Made by a program: the position numbers and the translations under genes
Notes under the pieces: generated by a model
The model's database searches: none
Seen by the model: the letters and a program-made list of their open reading frames with translations, nothing else
What the model was told of the DNA's origin: nothing
From: Candidatus Nitrosopumilus sp.
GTDB taxonomy: Archaea; Thermoproteota; Nitrososphaeria; Nitrososphaerales; Nitrosopumilaceae
Direction of reading: 5' to 3'
Assembly: GCA_013002265.1 (NCBI GenBank)
Contig: JABDKK010000106.1
Coordinates: 1 to 10,260, forward strand
Length of the DNA stretch: 10,260 nt
In this document: one piece after another, positions 5,792-10,260 of the stretch
How the letters are laid out: every line of letters begins with the position of its first letter
How positions within the stretch are numbered: position 1 is the first letter of the stretch

Positions 5792-8289
5792 AGTACAAAG
5801 TATTGTGCTTTTGGATGATGTACAACTATTGCAGCAGTAGATTGTTCCGGTATAATCTGACCAGTTTCAGTCAAAGTCATGCCTGATTTTTCAGGTTCCA
5901 AGAGTTTCCAAACCAAATGATGTTGTGCCACATCAGGACAGCTAGGAAATCCCCAGCTGTATCTCAATCCGCCTTTTTCAAGATTTAATTCAGATTTTAT
6001 TTTTTCATTTATCCATTGGGCTAAGGCTTCTGCAACTTCAACTGCTAATCCATGCAGATAGTACGCATCAGTGTACTTGTCTTCTTTATTCCAATTCTCA
6101 ATCACATCAGCAACTTTGTTTCCAACGGTTACGGATTGAAATGCTACAATATCATCATCTCCAAAATAATCAGTCAAGCAAAGATGTTCTGGCTTGGTTG
6201 AACGCGGAAAATCAAATGCCACATCATCTCCTGAGGGATTTTCAACTAACAATTTTCCATCTTTATTATGACATCTAAAATAGCCATAAACAATCTCAGG
6301 CTCAAATAGTTTTTCACGAATTATTCTGATCTTCCACTCTGTTAGCAATTGTTCATGATCTGCCTCTGAAGCAGATCCTGCTTTTCCTCGCAATCCCCAA
6401 GACAGTTTAAACAAAGATTTTTTGTCAATCATTTTCCATACCTCATCCATTTTGATTTGATCCAGTTTGAGGCGAATTGGTTTTCCAATTATTTTTGGGA
6501 TCGGTGGAGTGACTGGTTTGATATCACTTTTTGGAAGAGTGGCAGGATCTATCACTGCCACAGATTTTTCTTTCCAGTTTTCTAATTTTTCTTTCCATTG
6601 TGTTAAAAGTTTAGGTTTTTCATCGGATATCAAGGCATCCATTGTCTTTAGCCCTTCAAACATAGTATTGCAATAAAAAACACCTGGCTCATAAATTCCA
6701 CCTTCTTTTGCAATTCGATTAATGTAGTTGCTGTTAATTGCAGCGCCACCACAAAGAATTGGTATAGTCATGTTATTTTTTCTAGCATGCTCTACAAAAA
6801 ATTGCATTTGCTTTGAAGTTGAAACCAGTAATGCAGACAGGCCAATAGCATCTGGATTTACTTCATCTATTTTCTCTAAGAATTTCTGCAATGGAACTTG
6901 TTTTCCTAGATCATAAACAGAATAACCATTATTTTGGAAAATAGTTTTTACTAAATTTTTTCCAATGTCATGAACATCTCCATAAACTGTTCCAAGAACA
7001 AGTTTTCCTTTGCTAGTTCCTTCTTCTTTTACAAGGTATTTTTCAAGCTCTCCAACTGCAGCTTTCATACACTCTGCAGATTTTAAAACAAATGGCAAAA
7101 TCAATTCCCCAGCTCCGAACTTGTCGCCTACCTCTTTCATTGCAGGAAGTAAATCTTCATTCAGGGTTTTGATTGCACCATCATGTGTGATTTCTTTGGC
7201 AGCATCCAAAGTCAAAACACCATCATTACTTTTTATGATGTCAGGTTTTCCAATCTTATCTGCAATTGCAGATACGACATCATTTTGGATTCCATCCTTT
7301 AATCGGTTTACAATTCTAAAATTTGCACGTTTTCCAGGAGGCCATGAATGGTCTACATCTTCTTTTTTAGACGAAGTCCCACTATCTTGCTGACCAGCCT
7401 TTTCAAAGTAAGAAATTAGATCAGATAATGCATTTTGATGTGTATTAAAGATAAGATCTTCAGCTAATTTTTTCTCCTTCTCGTCAATTTCCCCATATGG
7501 AATGATCTCTTTTGCATTAACAATTGCAGTATCCAATCCAGTTTTTACTGCATGATACAAAAATACGGAGTTTAGAATTTTTCTAGCATAGGGTGCAAGG
7601 CCGAAGCTGATATTGCTTAGACCCAAAGTAGTAAACGAATTTGGAAATTTCTCTTTTACAAGTCTAATTCCTTCCAAGGTATTTTTTCCAGCATCAAGGA
7701 ATTCATCCTCACCAGTGGCCAGAGTAAATGTCAAAACATCAAAAATGAATTGTTCAATTTTCAAGCCATATTTTTTTCCAGTTTCAAAAAGCAATTCAGC
7801 AGTTTCAAGTTTTTGTCGAGGAGTTTTTGCCATTCCATTTGGACCAATGCACAGTGCTATTGCAGGCAAACCATATTTTGCCATCAATGGAGCTAATTTT
7901 TCGAATCTACTTCCATCGCCTTCAAGATTAATTGAATTGATAATTGGTCTTCCAGGAATCTGTTTTACGGCAGCTTCAATTACATCAGGATCAGTTGAAT
8001 CAATTACTAGCGGAGCATCAATTTCTAAACTTAACCTCTTTACAAGGTTTAACATGAATTGTAATTCATCAGAACGTTCAGTAGTTGCAACACATACATC
8101 AAGACAGTGTGCTCCATCTTCAACTTGGACTCTAGCTAAATCAACTAGTCCATCATAATCATCATTTAAAACAAGTTGTTTTGCTTTTCTAGAACCCTGA
8201 GTGTTTATTCTTTCCCCAATTATTAATGGTGCAGGAATTTGTTTTAATTCAACTGCCTTTAATGCAGAACTTACTCTAGGAATAGTCAA
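5788..8289 (-). CDS. metH: Cobalamin-dependent methionine synthase, pterin/B12/reactivation modules (split MetH, part 2)
   Basis: At 833 aa this protein covers MetH without the homocysteine domain. Order: a pterin-binding TIM barrel (about 20-290; LIIGERINTQGSRK at 22-35, IDST at 96-99); a linker and B12 cap (about 325-425); a B12-binding Rossmann domain with YGDVHDIGKN (436-445), where His440 is the expected cobalt ligand in DxHxxG; and a C-terminal AdoMet activation domain (about 595-833) with LRYSWGFPSCPD (775-786) and GMTLTETGQIIPE (803-815). It should take methyl from the methylated pterin onto cob(I)alamin and, with the upstream gene's product, onto homocysteine. The activation domain implies reductive remethylation by an unidentified flavodoxin- or ferredoxin-like partner. 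The start is TTG, with GAGGTGA 10 nt upstream; the conserved domain begins about 20 residues later. The 3' end overlaps metF. Confidence 0.95.
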   Translation of the reverse strand: MTIPRVSSALKAVELKQIPAPLIIGERINTQGSRKAKQLVLNDDYDGLVDLARVQVEDGAHCLDVCVATTERSDELQFMLNLVKRLSLEIDAPLVIDSTDPDVIEAAVKQIPGRPIINSINLEGDGSRFEKLAPLMAKYGLPAIALCIGPNGMAKTPRQKLETAELLFETGKKYGLKIEQFIFDVLTFTLATGEDEFLDAGKNTLEGIRLVKEKFPNSFTTLGLSNISFGLAPYARKILNSVFLYHAVKTGLDTAIVNAKEIIPYGEIDEKEKKLAEDLIFNTHQNALSDLISYFEKAGQQDSGTSSKKEDVDHSWPPGKRANFRIVNRLKDGIQNDVVSAIADKIGKPDIIKSNDGVLTLDAAKEITHDGAIKTLNEDLLPAMKEVGDKFGAGELILPFVLKSAECMKAAVGELEKYLVKEEGTSKGKLVLGTVYGDVHDIGKNLVKTIFQNNGYSVYDLGKQVPLQKFLEKIDEVNPDAIGLSALLVSTSKQMQFFVEHARKNNMTIPILCGGAAINSNYINRIAKEGGIYEPGVFYCNTMFEGLKTMDALISDEKPKLLTQWKEKLENWKEKSVAVIDPATLPKSDIKPVTPPIPKIIGKPIRLKLDQIKMDEVWKMIDKKSLFKLSWGLRGKAGSASEADHEQLLTEWKIRIIREKLFEPEIVYGYFRCHNKDGKLLVENPSGDDVAFDFPRSTKPEHLCLTDYFGDDDIVAFQSVTVGNKVADVIENWNKEDKYTDAYYLHGLAVEVAEALAQWINEKIKSELNLEKGGLRYSWGFPSCPDVAQHHLVWKLLEPEKSGMTLTETGQIIPEQSTAAIVVHHPKAQYFVL

Positions 8290-8299
8290 TATTGTAAAA

Positions 8300-8306
8300 T
8301 CACCTC
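8300..8306 (-). promoter_or_regulatory. Shine-Dalgarno for the large metH gene
   Basis: GAGGTGA on the minus strand ends 10 nt before the TTG at 8289, inside the 32 bp gap after the homocysteine-domain stop. It is the only strong ribosome binding site there. It supports the TTG start and translation from a shared mRNA. Confidence 0.65.
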
Positions 8307-8321
8307 AGTTTTTCTAAATAT

Positions 8322-9284
8322 TTAACTCTCTATAGAGTTGCCTTTTTCGTCAATTACTTTTCGTAGAGTTTTGATATGTTCAGGATTTGTACCACAGCAT
8401 CCACCAATTATTCGAACTTTTTTGTATTGTTTAAGAAAATCACCTAATGCATCTCCCATTTTTTCCGGAGTCATCTTGTAAACAGCTTGGCCACCCCGAT
8501 TTTCAGGCATTCCTGCGTTTGGAACAACTAGTAAATTATGTTCATTTTGCTCGTTAAGCCACTGAACACTAGGATTCATCTCGATTGGACCAGTGGAGCA
8601 ATTAAGGCCAAAAACATCAATGCCCATATCAGAAACCGTAGTGTATGCAGCTTGGATATTTGTTCCAAGCAGCATTTTTCCATATTGATCTAATGTAGTA
8701 TTTGCAATAATAGGAATCTTTTTTCCAGTTTTCTCCATTGCGTTATGGCATGCTTCGATTACTAATTTTACTTCCAAAATATCCTGACTAGTTTCAATGA
8801 GTAACGCATCAACTCCGCCAAGAATTAATCCCTCAGCTTGTAGTTCAAATGCTTCTCTTAATTCATCAAGTGGTTTTTGCCCCAAGTCAGGATCATTTGA
8901 GCTTGGTAAATATCCAGATGGACCCATTGAACCAATTACATATCTTGGCTTGTCAGAATATTCCTCGCAAACTTCACAAGCCAATTTTGCTATTTTTTTG
9001 TTAAACTCTACTGTTTGATCTCCAAAACCATATTCATCTAATTTAATTTTGTTTGAACCAAAAGAATTTGTTTCAATGCAATCGGCTCCTGCATCCAAAT
9101 AATTTCTATGAATTTGTTTTATCCATTCTGGATGTGTAATAACTAGTCCGTCATTAAAACCATCTTGGTTATTTGGAAAGTCTTCGGGTTTTGGATCATA
9201 TTTTTGAATTTCAGTTCCCATAGCCCCATCAAAAAGCAAAATATGATTTTTTATTGCATCAATAAAAGATTCTTTCAAAGCCAA
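8322..9284 (-). CDS. metH: Homocysteine S-methyltransferase module of methionine synthase (split MetH, part 1)
   Basis: This 320 aa protein matches the first MetH module, a TIM barrel that binds homocysteine through zinc. LLFDGAMGTEIQ (16-27) is the family's start motif, and ETNSFGSNKIKLDEYG (71-86) follows. Zinc ligands are Cys229 in GLNCSTGP and Cys296-Cys297 in IGGCCGTNP. Length equals the isolated domain; in most bacteria it is fused to the pterin and B12 modules, which here form the next gene 32 bp downstream. The product should therefore act in complex with that protein rather than alone. The start is TTG at 9284; a second TTG two codons later is also possible, and the in-frame stop TAG seven codons upstream limits extension. 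A TATA-like box about 28 nt upstream suggests a leaderless transcript. No B12-riboswitch-like leader is seen. Confidence 0.94.
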   Translation of the reverse strand: MALKESFIDAIKNHILLFDGAMGTEIQKYDPKPEDFPNNQDGFNDGLVITHPEWIKQIHRNYLDAGADCIETNSFGSNKIKLDEYGFGDQTVEFNKKIAKLACEVCEEYSDKPRYVIGSMGPSGYLPSSNDPDLGQKPLDELREAFELQAEGLILGGVDALLIETSQDILEVKLVIEACHNAMEKTGKKIPIIANTTLDQYGKMLLGTNIQAAYTTVSDMGIDVFGLNCSTGPIEMNPSVQWLNEQNEHNLLVVPNAGMPENRGGQAVYKMTPEKMGDALGDFLKQYKKVRIIGGCCGTNPEHIKTLRKVIDEKGNSIES

Positions 9285-9396
9285 TTTAATATCAAATTCC
9301 TATTAGAAGGTTTAACTCTTTTGAAGAGAATCAACAAAGATTCAGGTTAATGAAACGTATATTGAAATTAGGCAAAAACCAGATTTAATTACATTT
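9285..9396. other. 112 bp divergent intergenic region, metH operon / MFS transporter
   Basis: It holds the metH-side TATA-like box, an imperfect hairpin GAATC-aacaaa-GATTC around 9329-9344, and CGTATATTGAAA near 9356-9367. The last could be a TATA-like box for the transporter with a leader of about 10 nt. No RNA gene or short conserved ORF is apparent. Confidence 0.4.
9307..9316 (-). promoter_or_regulatory. TATA-like box for the metH operon
   Basis: GTTAAACCTT on the minus strand places its TTAAA core about 28 nt from the TTG at 9284. It resembles GTTAAAACCTT in the minus-strand reading of the NUDIX/metF box. Confidence 0.45.
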
Positions 9397-10260
9397 ATGC
9401 AAAAGATTCAAGTAAACAATTTAGTTCGTAGTGCAACGTTTTTTCAGCATGCAGGAATTTCCATAATTTTTGTATTCATGCCCATAATTGCCAAAGATGT
9501 AACTGATTCAGTATTTGAGATTGGTCTTTTGGTAGCATCCTTTAGTTTTGCACAGATTTTATCAGAAATTTACTTTGGAAGGCATTCAGATAAGAAGGGA
9601 ACCAGGCTCAAATTCATCAGATTAGGTTTCATTGGATGTGCAATAGCATTTGGCTTGCATTATTTTGCCGAAGATCTTGGCATGTTTTTTTTGGTACGCA
9701 TTGCAGCAGGAATTGCAAGTGGAATAATGATTCCTGCAATGATTGCATACACATACGAGGCAAACATTGACAAAAAAAGAGCTGCCACAGTTATTTCATT
9801 TCATGCATTAGGTTGGCTTGCAGGAATTGCAGCTGCAGGATTTGCAAATGATCTTAAATTAATTTTCATAATAAGTGCAGTATCATTTGTAATCGGATTT
9901 TTATTTACAATAAAGCTGCCAAACCCGCAACAGGAAAAAGAGATTACTCCAGGCACAACAAGAAAAGTTATTTCAAAAAATAAATTTCTATTTTCGTCAT
10001 TATTATTGAGACATATTGGCGCATCAGCTGTATGGACCATTCTTCCAATACTGTTAATGGAAAGACTAGGTGCTGAGCTTTATCAGATTTCAATTGTATA
10101 TGTTGCAAATACATTGACTGCGTTTATTCTCATGAATGTTATGGCAAGCAAAATTAATCTGACAAATGTAACTAAATTTAAAATTGGAATAGGATGTACT
10201 ACTTTTGTTTTTGTAGGACTGGCATTAATTACTGATTGGTGGATGGCAATGCCATTTATG
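9397..10260 (+). CDS. Major facilitator superfamily transporter (N-terminal 288 codons, partial)
   Basis: The reading frame is open from ATG 9397 to the right edge with no stop. It encodes a hydrophobic membrane protein with about nine visible membrane segments of the usual twelve (roughly 14-32, 40-59, 72-90, 94-118, 130-150, 153-172, 198-220, 228-250, 262-280). Between segments 2 and 3 lies GRHSDKKGTR (61-70), a clear MFS motif A. A hydrophilic loop (173-197) separates the two six-helix halves. The substrate is not evident. It is divergent from the methionine synthase operon, so a role in methionine, cobalamin precursor or drug transport would be guesswork. Both the start and the family are well supported; the product is incomplete here. 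Confidence 0.88.
   Translation, partial: MQKIQVNNLVRSATFFQHAGISIIFVFMPIIAKDVTDSVFEIGLLVASFSFAQILSEIYFGRHSDKKGTRLKFIRLGFIGCAIAFGLHYFAEDLGMFFLVRIAAGIASGIMIPAMIAYTYEANIDKKRAATVISFHALGWLAGIAAAGFANDLKLIFIISAVSFVIGFLFTIKLPNPQQEKEITPGTTRKVISKNKFLFSSLLLRHIGASAVWTILPILLMERLGAELYQISIVYVANTLTAFILMNVMASKINLTNVTKFKIGIGCTTFVFVGLALITDWWMAMPFM

Noticed and set aside
6467..8158. Several plus-strand open frames of 60-180 codons opposite the large metH gene.
   Set aside because: They are antisense to a gene with clear domain conservation, have Ser/Phe-rich, low-information translations with no family motif, and lack promoters or ribosome binding sites.
9329..9344. Inverted repeat GAATC-aacaaa-GATTC between the metH operon and the transporter gene, considered as a riboswitch or operator.
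   Set aside because: The stem is only 5 bp with no T-tract or conserved surrounding structure, and nothing resembles a cobalamin or SAM riboswitch. It is mentioned only as content of the intergenic region.
1..10260. Search by eye for CRISPR repeats, insertion-sequence ends, tRNA genes, toxin-antitoxin pairs or defence genes.
   Set aside because: None found. The genes are packed housekeeping functions of uniform AT-rich composition, and the only direct repeat of note is the short one in the eL31 tail.

Overview
The window looks like chromosomal DNA of an ammonia-oxidising thaumarchaeon (Nitrososphaerota, Nitrosopumilus-like). It is AT-rich and carries archaeal/eukaryotic-type ribosomal proteins (eL39, eL31), a CDKAL1-type tRNA methylthiotransferase, a divergent FtsZ-like protein and a methionine synthase split into two genes. 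Several genes have TATA-like boxes 26-29 nt ahead of the start codon, which suggests leaderless transcripts. The lineage is inferred from protein families and was not tested by any search.

Layout. (1) 1-53, minus strand: the first codons of a gene that runs off the left edge and begins with a signal-peptide-like stretch. It diverges from (2) 134-2800, plus strand: a fumarase/aspartase superfamily enzyme followed after 3 nt by a tRNA t6A methylthiotransferase. (3) 2874-3824, plus strand: an FtsZ/tubulin-fold protein with degraded GTPase signatures, behind its own TATA-like box. (4) 3860-4396, minus strand: the eL39-eL31 ribosomal pair, converging on the FtsZ-like gene across a T-rich 35 bp gap. 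(5) 4434-4982, minus strand: a NUDIX hydrolase of the CoA-pyrophosphatase type. (6) 5057-5791, plus strand: a short MetF-type methylenetetrahydrofolate reductase, divergent from the NUDIX gene. (7) 5788-9284, minus strand: a two-gene methionine synthase operon. The upstream gene carries the zinc/homocysteine module. The downstream gene carries the pterin, cobalamin and reactivation modules. (8) 9397 to the right edge, plus strand: the first 288 codons of a major facilitator superfamily transporter.

The clearest functional theme is C1/methionine metabolism. MetF makes 5-methyl-tetrahydrofolate, and the two MetH pieces move the methyl group through cobalamin to homocysteine. The metF and metH 3' ends overlap by 4 bp. 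The rest is housekeeping: translation, tRNA modification, central carbon or amino-acid metabolism, and nucleotide-cofactor clean-up.

I found no CRISPR array, insertion sequence, tRNA or rRNA gene, prophage or defence system, and no stretch longer than about 115 bp without a gene. The points most worth checking are the FtsZ-like protein without recognisable catalytic motifs, the split MetH with two TTG starts, the promoters shared by divergent genes, and the repeat-bearing tail of eL31.
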